DNA from: Antedon mediterranea
Lineage: Eukaryota; Echinodermata; Crinoidea; Comatulida; Antedonidae
Length of the DNA: 60,000 nucleotides
Assembly: GCF_964355755.1 (NCBI RefSeq)
Contig: NC_092676.1
Location: 5,688,288-5,748,287, forward strand
Reading direction: 5' to 3'
The translations under genes and the position numbers were made by a program. Shown here piece by piece: positions 36,701-45,949 of this stretch. Within the stretch, counting starts at the first letter, position 1. Each line of letters begins with the position of its first letter. Under the pieces are notes generated by a model. That model worked only from the letters and a program-made list of their open reading frames with translations, was not told the DNA's origin and did not search any database.

Positions 36701-37931
36701 AAGTATTGATAATCTGTAAAAAAGGAATAATTTATTAATAATGGTTAAATAATGTTACTGCATAATATTCAGTATTATAAATTATTTTCTTATTTATTTA
36801 AAAACAAATTAAACGAAGGAATTAATATGAGTCAAAATACTTACAGGTGTGTCAATGCTGTCAATCTATCAAATACATTGGCTGGCAATGTACTTATCCG
36901 GTTAAAACTCAAATCCCTTCAATGTAAAAGAAAAGTACATTAACAATTACAATATTTGATATTCCATTCATACAGGTATAGGCCTACAGTGATTGTGCTT
37001 GGGGTATATAAAGTGACCCCACAAAATGAAATTATTTCTGATAACTCTAAGTACTAAATTTCAAATTGTCATTAGGTCATTATTACATATTTTAAAATAT
37101 ATATTATATATATTTTTAAATTCCACGTTTTATAATAAACTTACAATGAAATGTTTGCACTGACAATAACCATATACTTACAACTCTGTTACTGGAATAT
37201 GATCATTATACTCGTTGATGGTTGCGATGTTATTAATACTCCATGGAGGACGACATTCCACTCTGTGACCGTAAGTAGACCAATTAGGCGCACCACATTC
37301 ACAGTCGGCTGGACATTCTGCATTTGGACAACTCGGAGATACATCAGGAAAGAAAAAGGGGAAACTGTCTTGTATTCAAAATATATGTAGTGTTACAAAT
37401 GCAATCAAATCAAATATAATGTCTAGCTGTGACCGCTCAATTAAATATAATTCGAATCAGATAAAAAAAAATGAATTCACAATCACGTAAAAATAAATAC
37501 TGTATAGTACTGTATATAAACAAAAGTTGAACATTAACATTTAAATCAGATTGTCTTCGAAGTTTAATAACAGTACTGTTGTTTTAAACCAACAAAACAG
37601 TATAGTTTGTATGAGGCATACTGTTCAAAGACAGGGCTAAAACATACTAACAAATAGTATCAAATACTAAACAGTTAGTTAATGAAAATAACACACTCAT
37701 TAGTATAATTATTATACTGTATTACTTATCAATGCATAAAGAAAATTTAAAGAATGAAGCAATCATACCGGAAAGGGCGAAGTCACTGCCACTACTATCA
37801 TAGTCAGACTGATAAGTGTAAATGGTAAAGTTACCAGAATAACTGAAATAGTAACTAAAACAACGAGAACAAGGTAATACAGCCAATATAACAATACAAT
37901 ACAGTAGTATGATTCCTCTCAAGATGAACAT
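29777..37931 (-). CDS. Receptor gene A: LRR-containing GPCR (LGR type C-like), complete, 695 codons
   Basis: A class A GPCR with a leucine-rich-repeat ectodomain, related to the RXFP/GRL101 branch of LGRs, expected at the plasma membrane with a peptide or protein ligand. Exons in transcript order: 37769-37931, 37182-37368, 36845-36916, 36324-36395, 35806-35877, 35286-35357, 34650-34721, 34138-34209, 33620-33691, 32750-32821, 31908-31982, 31225-31296, 29777-30791. All have GT-AG borders and compatible phases; the sum is 2,088 nt. Residues 1-24 form a signal peptide, 65-95 a cysteine N-cap, 117-308 eight variable LRRs, 309-357 two distinct LRRs, 358-390 a cysteine hinge, then 7TM. No LDLa module is present, unlike classical type C LGRs. 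DRA replaces DRY, and NPYLY stands for NPxxY. The cytoplasmic tail is very short. Exon skipping would keep frame. Family placement is from motif memory, not from a search. Confidence 0.9.
31225..31296 (-). CDS. Gene A LRR 10, membrane-proximal
   Basis: Acceptor 'cctatag|A', donor 'GAATT|gtaagtat'. Encodes LWLQGKNLQNYRDRTF then EELNNLKE. The usual N of LxxN is K here but N in gene B. Splices directly to the hinge/7TM exon without an LRR C-cap, as in RXFP-type receptors. Confidence 0.85.
31485..31568. repeat. Dispersed repeat end with (aaataaat) tail, copy in gene A intron
   Basis: 'agggcctcttcaagtcagct', then 'acccttgtaaaacaaatttg' and a tail 'aatgaataaataaata'. Copies at 46,643, 56,635, 58,093 and 59,030. 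Looks like the 3' end of a retroposon; all copies have travelled with the receptor-gene duplications. Confidence 0.6.
31908..31982 (-). CDS. Gene A LRR 9, distinct, 75 nt
   Basis: Acceptor 'ttaacag|G', donor 'CGTTT|gtaagtt'. Encodes LYLQENAITTIKPGAF then SSFASTLSR, a 25-residue LRR not of the variable type. Its counterpart in gene B is at 47,069. The + strand frame at 31,680-31,994 is antisense to it. Confidence 0.83.
32444..32525. repeat. Perfect 39-bp palindrome made by inverted duplication
   Basis: The left arm 'ataggaaatcataacaattt...' (32,444-32,482) is repeated exactly inverted at 32,487-32,525, with the 4-base loop 'taat'. Gene B has only the left arm (47,594 onward), as do 56,880 and 58,340, followed directly by 'tatttaatttacc'. 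The right arm is thus a new insertion in gene A. Confidence 0.92.
32750..32821 (-). CDS. Gene A LRR 8 (last variable exon)
   Basis: Starts L-SLSSNQIS; last variable residue E. Its downstream intron is of a second type ('ttaattttagaaaaatactt' on + strand), shared with gene B exons at 47,870, 57,157, 58,615 and 59,552. Confidence 0.9.
33398..33510. mobile_element. 113-bp insertion with (ccgacaga) core, intron of gene A, copy 1
   Basis: 'gccaacagccataagttgcg' to 'agagtcgcgtccacgcgac', with repeated 'ccgacaga' in between. It is flanked by 'taacaat' and 'taataat', a possible 7-bp target duplication. Most other copies of this intron lack it. Confidence 0.7.
33620..33691 (-). CDS. Gene A LRR 7
   Basis: Starts L-DLWGNQIS; last variable residue E. 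Confidence 0.9.
34138..34209 (-). CDS. Gene A LRR 6
   Basis: Starts L-SLSSNQIS, as in LRR 8, but its 3' half differs (LIALKRL instead of LTALTxL). Confidence 0.9.
34650..34721 (-). CDS. Gene A LRR 5, atypical
   Basis: Starts L-HWGFNKIR: the structural second leucine is replaced by W. V of ANVF is S. Last variable residue I. Still open and in frame; may be relaxing or tolerated. Confidence 0.88.
35068..35173. mobile_element. Insertion with (ccgacaga) core, copy 2
   Basis: Same element at the same intron position as copy 1, with fewer 'ccgacaga' units. Its position shows that the two host repeat units descend from one another. Confidence 0.7.
35286..35357 (-). CDS. Gene A LRR 4
   Basis: Starts L-DLYRNKIS; last variable residue L. 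Confidence 0.9.
35806..35877 (-). CDS. Gene A LRR 3
   Basis: Starts L-SLRINQIS; last variable residue is W. Confidence 0.9.
36324..36395 (-). CDS. Gene A LRR 2
   Basis: Starts L-FLYNNQIS; last variable residue H. Near copy of the gene B exon at 55,748; differences fall in the beta-strand codons only. Confidence 0.9.
36845..36916 (-). CDS. Gene A LRR 1
   Basis: Starts L-DLSFNRIS; residue before the next leucine is H. Beta-strand variables D, S, F and R. Flanked by gtaagt and AAG|G like all members. Confidence 0.9.
37182..37368 (-). CDS. Gene A exon 2: LRR N-terminal cap (LRRNT)
   Basis: Acceptor 'gaatacaag|AC' and donor 'GAGTT|gtaagtat'; 187 nt, phase 1 to 2. Contains SCPNAECPADCECGAPNW and HRVECRPPW, the cysteine pattern CPxxCxC...C of an LRRNT cap, then a strand ending VTE(L). 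Confidence 0.87.
37769..37931 (-). CDS. Gene A exon 1: signal peptide and N-terminal linker
   Basis: The first ATG (37,929-37,931) gives MFILRGIILLYCIVILAVLP, a clear signal peptide with cleavage expected near CSRC. A tyrosine/serine/aspartate-rich linker with one NFT glycosylation site follows. Donor 'CTTTCCG|gtatgatt' leaves phase 1. An in-frame TTG three codons upstream is an unlikely start. Confidence 0.85.
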
Positions 37932-38275
37932 CTTCTTCAATCGTAATCAATTTAATAAACTTTACTTCTGCGAGTCCACTCAGTATATGAACAATATACT
38001 TTGTTACTATCTTTATTTACCTGTATTTATTAAACTTTTTTTAAAATATTAAACATTTAGATACCGTCACCGGATGCATTAATAAAATTATGAGTTGTTA
38101 ATATTTTATAATATTTTTTTATCCATGTGAGCACAAGATTTTTAAAACACATGGACCCAGAATTGTTGAAAAGTGCTAAGTTTGATTAAAGAGAATACAT
38201 TTTGTAGGTATAATCTAGACTGGGTGCTAAGCGAATAACAAACAAATGGGAGAAGGTGGTATCTGAAAAGTTAGA

Positions 38276-39590
38276 AATAGATGGTACGCTCGCTTCGCTC
38301 GCGTACCATCTAGGTCGTGCCCACAGATGGTTCTCGAATACACTGTAATTTCAGGGTAAAAAATCTGGCGATTTCAAATGCACGTACCGCAGGACTATAA
38401 TACATTGTCGTTTACAGAAACGAATAAGTAGACACAATGATTTATGTAGTCAACCAAAATTAGCACCCTGGGAATTACTTCCGAAAGAGAAACTTACCAC
38501 AAAATGAGTCCAAATTGTTTATTCATTTAAAGAAACCCAATTAGGGTTGAGGGATGGGAAAGAGGATAGGTACAAAGAGGAACAATTTTTAAATATATTC
38601 TTTATCCACGTCAGTAACGAAATATTGTTTTCATTTTTTATAGGCCTATAAATAATATACCACTAACGGTGACTAAATATAGTAAAACATTTGCGATTTA
38701 ATAATTTGTTAAAACTGTCACTGTCATAGTCGATTGAAATAGTAAAGTACATGTAACAATACACCACTACGACGTTTATATTTTTTGTAATTATTAATTA
38801 ATGCAAACGTTGAGAAGCAACTGTCAGTAATAAAGTTTATTTGTATATTACGTGTGTATATATCTAACAGTAGAGCCTACCCATAATCACACTAATAAAG
38901 TTTATTTGTATATATTTTTTTACATCTAACAGTATTCACAGTAAGAAATGTTTGTATATATTTTTTTACATCTAACAGTATTCACAGTAAGAAATGTTCG
39001 ATTCAAATGACGACCAAAAATGGTTAATATGTATTTGCAGTACTGTATTGTCAAAGTATTGCAAGTTTATTCTCCAAGGGCTCATAAATTTACCTACTTG
39101 TGTTAAACCAAACTGGCAGACTGAGAGATTGGAATGTTCCATTCATCGCAAATCAATACATTTGTAAAAACGTAAATTAAATCTATCAAAATATTATTTT
39201 TTAAAGAAAATCGGCCTGTCTTCAACATTATGATGCTGTACTCGAGCAGTTCAACCGGTTTTCAGCTATTAAAAACAATTATCGTAGGAGGAGATAGGAA
39301 AATACGAAGCGTCCTCGTATTATTGTGTGCGGGTATTTTTCAAGTTGGACATCCATTAGACAGTGTATACCACGATCGGAAAACACCCCTATTTGGGGCA
39401 AATCGTTGAACCTAAATTCGTTTTAATCGTCAATAACTAATTATCTAACTCAATTTAATTAGTAAACAGGGTTACATCAGGTGGTTAAAATCAGTACCGA
39501 AAGTATGAACCAACTTTATATACCATCGAGTAAAAATTCTAGAAATAAACCGCGTTTTATCGAATTTTGCCCTTACGTAAATTTATATAA
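38276..39590. repeat. Spacer between gene units, tandem copy 1
   Basis: Starts with the hairpin 'agatggtacgctcgcttcgc' ... 'gcgtaccatct' and ends near 'cttacgtaaatttatata'. It is repeated from 39,592. No gene: the small frame at 39,557-39,751 overlaps the junction. Confidence 0.8.
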
Positions 39591-39591
39591 C

Positions 39592-41271
39592 TAGATGGCA
39601 CGCTCGCTTCGCTCGCGTACCATCTAGGTCGTGCCCACAGATGGTTCTCGAATACACAGTATTTCCAGCGAGAAAAAAATGGAGATATCAAATGTACGTA
39701 CCGCAGGACTATAATACATTGTCGTTTACAGAAACGAATAAATATACACAATGATTTATGTAGTCAACCAAAATTAGCACCCTGGGAATTACTTCCGAGA
39801 GAGAAACAAAATGAGTCAAATTTTTTTATTTGGACTCATTTAAACAAACCCAATTTGTGTTTTGTATGTAACATTAAGGGTTGAGGGATGGGGGAAGAAT
39901 ATAGGTACAAAGAGGAAACATTTTAAAATATATTCTTATCCACTCAGTAACGAAATATTGTTTTTAATGTTTTATAGGCCTATAAATAATATACCACTAA
40001 ATACAGTAAAACATTTACGATTTAATACGGTACTTTGTTAAAACTCTCACTGTCATAGTCGATTGAAATAGTAAAGTACATGTAACGATACACCACTACG
40101 ACGTTTATATATTTTTAAATTATTAATTAATACAAACGTTGAGAAGCAACTGTCAGTAATAACGTTTATTTATTTGTATATTATATGTTTATAATCTAAC
40201 AGCAGGGCCTACCCACACTCACAGTAATAAAGATTATTTGTATATATTTTTATATTACATCTAACAGTACCAACACTCACAGTAAGAAATTTGCGATTCA
40301 AATTGCGATCAAAAGTGGTTAATACCTTAACAGTATTGTACAGCATTGCAATACTATTTATGTTTATTCTCCAAGGGGGCCCATAAATCTAAATCTATAC
40401 CTCTATGGTTAAACCAAATAATTTGGAATGTTTATTTGTATATTATATGTTTATAATCTAACAGTAGGGCCTACCCACACTCACAGTAATAAAGTTTATT
40501 TGTATATATTTTTATATTACATCTAACAGTACCAACACTCACAGTAAGAAATTTGCGATTCAAATTGCGATCAAAAGTGGTTAATACCTTAACAGTATTG
40601 TACAGCATTGCAATACTATTTATTTTTGTGGATTTTTACTTTTATGTTAAACCAAGACAACGAAAAGGAATAAAATTACCTTCGTGACGTTTCGCCGACA
40701 ATCTGTCAGCTGCTTCAGACTAATGCCTGGGTTGGAATACTATTTATGTTTATTCTCCAAGGGGGCCCATAAATCTAAATATATACCTGTATGGTTAAAC
40801 CAAATAATTTGGAATGTTCCATTCATCACAAATCAATACATTTGTAAAAACGTATATTAAATGTATCAAAATAGTATTTTTTAAAGAAAATCGGCCTGTC
40901 TTCAACATTATGATGCTGTACTCGAACTGTTCAACCGGTTTTCAGCTATTAAAAACAATTATCGTAGGAGGAGATAGGAAAATGCGAAGCCTCCTCGCAT
41001 TTTTGTGGCGGGTATTTTTCAAGATGGACATCCATTAGACAGTGTATACCACGATCGGAAAACACCCCTATTTGGGGCAAATCGTTGAACCTAAATTCGT
41101 TTTAATCGTCAATAACTAATTATCTAACTTAATTTAATTAGTAAACAGGGTTACATCAGGTGGTTAAAATCAGTACCGAAAGTACGAACCAACTTTATAT
41201 ACCATCGAGTAAAAATTCTAGAAGTAAGGCGCGATTTACCGAATTTTGCCCTTACGTAAATTTATATATAG
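39592..41271. repeat. Spacer between gene units, tandem copy 2
   Basis: A second copy of 38,276-39,590, longer because about 190 bp ('gtttataatctaacag' to 'attgcaatactattta') are doubled at 40,185-40,375 and 40,436-40,625 and a further piece is inserted at 40,626. The frame at 40,814-41,038 has no counterpart kept open in copy 1, so it is not a gene. Confidence 0.8.
40626..40745 (-). mobile_element. Short retroelement fragment ('cggcgaaacgtcacgaagg')
   Basis: On the minus strand it reads 'gtctgaagcagctgacagat' then 'tgtcggcgaaacgtcacgaa'. This resembles the conserved repeat near the ends of Penelope-like retroelements in marine invertebrates (from memory). It is flanked by the doubled 'aatactattta', a likely target-site duplication, and absent from copy 1. 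Confidence 0.45.
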
Positions 41272-44200
41272 AAGATTCCTAATACTGTATAGAGGTCGTT
41301 ATATTATTGCACATTTTGATTCATATCTATATAAAACAAGCTTATGACGATTATTTTTCATGTTTTTCTTTTAATTAAAGTAAAAATTATTTTGTTTCAG
41401 TTTTAGGTAAAATAGGGAAGTAGTTAAAAGTAAAGAATACTGATTGGTAAGCAGGAGCTGAAATTAACAGAAAAAAAATTACAGGTGTAAATCAGTGTAA
41501 GAAATAAAGTTGACGCAGGTATAACAATCACATGTGTATTTCTAATATAGATGTAGGTGTTATTATGAATTACGCATATAACATAATGAATTTGATGAAG
41601 TATTGATCGTTGTAATCAAAGTTAAAAATACGCAGGTGGAACGCCATTGCCACGTCAGCCAATCAACGACTGACAACGGTAAATGAAGATTCAGCCAATA
41701 AAATTTAAGCAGAAACATGTTAATTTTTTAGTGAAATGTGTTATGGTCATTATCAAAGCCATTTTGCTATGTGCATAATTGATAACAATGCACTAACATT
41801 ATTTTCATATGTCACAACTTTAAATCGATATATTGAATTCAAATTGTTCGTCTTTTCGATGCTACAGATTTGAGATTTTGTTTTGAAAATTCCCAGATTT
41901 GTGTACTATTAGTTAGTTTAAAATGTAAATATCTTTTCAACTACATTATTTTCTTTATATTTCTTACGAGCTTTCCTATGTTAATCTTTTATAGGTGATG
42001 ATATTCCGATCCTGTTGGAAATAAGTCCTTGTGTACTTTGATATCTTGGCTTAACCACCCCCTCCCCCGGATATACGCTGTGTTGACGTTTACAAGAAAA
42101 ATGATAACTTTACTGTTATGTTCATAACCCTTTACCGGTACGCCTTTCTTGTTTTGTTTTTCAATTCCTGGCTGCTTGATACTCTTAAAAAATTAATTTT
42201 CTGCTATACGTTTATACATTTATAGCTTGTCTCCCTCTAATTAAAGACCGATATACGCGATTTAATAAGTACTATTAAAGATGTAATTGTCCGCCTATAT
42301 TTTTTTCAAAATGTTTGGTTGAATATGCCATCCTAATTTCACATAATAGTTATCCATTTTTACCAAAAATTGGATCGAAAAAAAAAATTATTTATCCGAA
42401 AAAACTGTAATTTAAAGCAAACATAGTCAGCCAATGGATTTTTGGTTGTATAGGCTATAACCATTTTTTTGTCATTTCATAAGTGAAAACATTGTTTTTT
42501 CCTCTTTTTTTTTCTACTGAAGTGATTAACTTTATTAAAACTACAAAATAATTAAAAGTCTTATTTAAGTAATCTTCATTTTTCATGTTTTTGGGGACAA
42601 TACATATTTAATAGTAAAGGATTATTTAAACACTGTTTTATGTTTGTACCGTATAACCTCATAATATGTAATAGTTTATTTCATCTGTTTTGTTTTACTA
42701 TCAAATGTTATTTCGTTCGGACCCCATAATTGATGCATGGCTTACACAGTTCTCATTATATAACTTACAAATTTATCCAAAGATTGTTTTATCTTTGTTT
42801 AAAGTTTGTTTTGTTGACGTTTTATATATTATTATAATTTTAATAAGGAGTTTTTTTATATAAGGAGTTATAGTTAACTCCTTGTTACTATCCTGTTTCT
42901 TATTGTATATTATCATCCTTTCCTTCTCCTACGTTTTTGTATCTCGAGTATCTCTAAAACGTGTACACATAACATTTCATAATTTTGTCAACATTTGAAC
43001 ATTTACATTTGTATATTGTATATCTTATATTGATGATATGCAGCAGAAACTTCCAATAGTTAGGCTAATGTTGCCCATTAAGTTGTAAGGTTGATCGTGA
43101 AAATCAAAACGATAATGAATATTATCACTAGCGTTCTGATTTTTACCAGCTTATAGCAACCCATTCATGGAATGATAAAGAAATCTATCTGTACGGCGAC
43201 TGTAGAATAAACCCGAGATATGCCTTACTTCTTACTACTTTTTAGACGATAAAAGATTAGAATATTTTGTATAGTAAAGAGTTATACAATGCATACTGTA
43301 CGTTTTATTTTTAATAAATTGTGCAATTTGCGGTATTTACCATTATTATCAATATTGCCAGCCACGTTTTACATATTCAATATTGATCTTGACCTACCCA
43401 CCAAAGTTATCGATCACTCTGCTAATAATATCATGAAACAAACTAAAATTACATTCACACGAATATTTTATTTTACGGAAGGGAAGACGGCGTCGTTATT
43501 ATTTACCAAAACGGTATCGTCTTCCGTTCCGTGAAGTATAATGTAAGCGGTATCCGGATAAATAACTAAGCCTGTGTCCTATGATTTAAGTGAGCATACG
43601 ATCGTTGGTAAAAGTTACTGCAAGCTGTATGTTAAAGCAACACTAAGAAGACAGAAAACATCTTAATATACTGTGTGGAGCAAGCTGTGTGTGTCATTTG
43701 GCGGAGCAACCTCACGATAAAGAAATATTGTATGTATAGTTTTTTGGCGAACTGTGTTGTGTTGTTTTTGTTTGAAAACTCAAATTATAACACAATGCCC
43801 TCTTCTTTATTTTCTTAATGCTGCTTTTAATAGCAATACAAATATTAATGACAATCAAGTAAGAACATAATATAAATAATGGAATAACAGAATAATACTG
43901 TATATCGGAAGTTTGATTAAATACTCCTTAAGTTGTTCGCATTTAAGTTTGATACTCCTTAAGTTACTTTTAAAATTCCTTAATCTTACAAAAGTAGTAC
44001 GTCAAAACATTCCCAAGCAAAATGAATCAATTCCTTCTTCTTTAAATCTACTAAATCGTCAAATAATTAATAATATTACAAAAATTGTCGAATTGTTTAA
44101 ATCTACCTAAATCTTCACATTATTTTACGTAACGGAAAATTTCAGTAAATCGAGCCTTAACTTCTTAAGTCTTTACTCAATGGTACATTGCATACTTCAG

Positions 44201-44934
44201 AACCAATTTTTACCAATTTAAAACAACTTTGTCAAAAAGTATTCGTTTTTGTGCACAAATTTTCAAACAAATAAAGATTCACAAACTCACTTATAATGTA
44301 TACAAAATACAATTAAACTTAAATCGATGAAATTCAACACATTGTGATCAGATATTCAAAATAATTAATCATTATTAAGAATGTATGTTTAAGTTTTTAG
44401 CTTAAATTTAATTCACGTTTTATCACATTGTTCTTTTCATACCTATCTAACATACAATCATCACCATATCTGGTTAAATTTAAATTGTCTTAGTACAGTA
44501 TAAGTAAAGTGTTAAATAAAATTGATTTAGAAACAATGAAATAAAATTTGATACTTCCATAATATTATTTACTTGTCATATGCGTATTTAAACGTTAAGC
44601 AAATAAATATCGTTTTTACAGATGTCAAACAACTTGATAGGTTAACTCGAGAAATTAAAAGCCATTAAATAATTTATCAAGTGTATTGTTATAAACCAGT
44701 GAACGTATATAGGACTGATAAAATCCTAAGATATAAACGAACAGTGTTTGAAAATTTTAACTTAACGTTCTGTATAATATTTGAAATAGATTACAATAAA
44801 TTTAAACCATTGTTATAAAATATATAATACATTTAAATCCCAAAGCGGGTGCTAAAGATTACATGAATACGATAAATGAACATTTAATAGGCAAAAACAA
44901 GACCAAAGTGTAGAGTTTGCACAATACAATTAAA
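41272..44934. other. 3' flank of receptor gene B, no gene
   Basis: Counterpart of 25,195-29,776, lacking the GC-rich MITE, five of the six 42-bp copies and the 330-bp insertion. Frames at 43,289-43,534 and 43,913-44,110 are not conserved in unit 1 as frames. Confidence 0.6.
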
Positions 44935-45949
44935 TTACAATGTATTAAGTGGAATCTGTACAACTGCCGGTTGACGCACTTTGCACTTAAACATATATAC
45001 AATTGTGTAAAGATAAGGATTGACTGAGGAGTTGATGGGGATGATGAATGTCGCCGCCCAAGCATATATGTCATCAGGAATTGTCATCCAACCCATCTCA
45101 GAACCAATTGCCATTACTATAATCGGACCCCAGCAACAGAAATCTGTGAAAACTATTAAGCCTAGTTTCCTCACCATTTTCAACTGTTCTTTCCTCATCT
45201 GTCGTCTATTGACAGTGGCCCCCGATCTCTTAACCGATAAGAAGATTACGAGGTAGCTCACTGTTATTACAATGAACCCGATTCCGTTAAATACAACAAA
45301 CATGGCGACTGCATACTCCCAGCCTTGCCAATGACTTTTTGTCAGAGGTAGTGCGAGGCACACACTCTCTTTGCCATAGTAATTATCCCCAAAATATGAA
45401 ATATCTGTTATTGGAAGAAAACTCAGCACAATCCAGAAAAGCCATGCGAAGCCGATAATGATTCGACATTTTGTACGATTGAGGCGTTTCGTACTAAATG
45501 GATTAACAATGTTAATAGCTCGATCCACACTCAGCAGCATCAGTGTAAACACTGAGCATTGCCCAGAGAGTGTAGAAATTGCCCCGGCAAAGCTGCAAAG
45601 GAAACTGCTCTTCCAATCCCTTGCAACTTTGGCATACCGTCCACGATAGTGTACATCCACACTCGCAATGATGATTAAGTAGACAGCCATTAGCAAGTCA
45701 GACACGGCAAGATTAGTAATGAGTGTGGTTTGAACCTTATTTACATTGTTACCTGAATCATTATCCTTTTTAAACTTTCGTGATATGATGACAATCAAAT
45801 TTCCAATGACTGATGACACCCCAATGATCATCATCAATACACGGAGAACTTCGCTTTTTAGTAAGTCTTCACAAGAAGCAAATGCATCAACGGGTTCGCA
45901 GACATCAATGACACCAACAAGGCAACAGAGACGAGAAAAATCCGATTTC
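44935..45949 (-). CDS. Gene B last exon: hinge and seven-transmembrane domain
   Basis: Differs from gene A at only about four residues: hinge SCEDLL for SCDDLL, ASVDVHY for ASADVHY, KMVRK for KMARK, DDIYAW for DDIYVW. All receptor motifs and the stop are kept. The acceptor 'ctctctcatag|G' has a 2-bp insertion upstream, harmless in the intron. The recognised frame seems shorter (from 45,837) only because no ATG precedes it in this exon. Confidence 0.93.

Larger units (their letters stand above)
25115..38275. repeat. Tandem duplication unit 1 (holds receptor gene A)
   Basis: It matches unit 2 (from 41,272) almost throughout: 'tcatatctatataaaacaag' at 25,238 and 41,322, the 7TM exons at 30,791 and 45,949, and the introns up to the LRR array. 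A junction-like sequence, 'gctaagcgaataacaaa...gagaaggtggtatctg', occurs at both ends (about 25,117 and 38,228), as expected of a tandem unit boundary. Confidence 0.8.
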
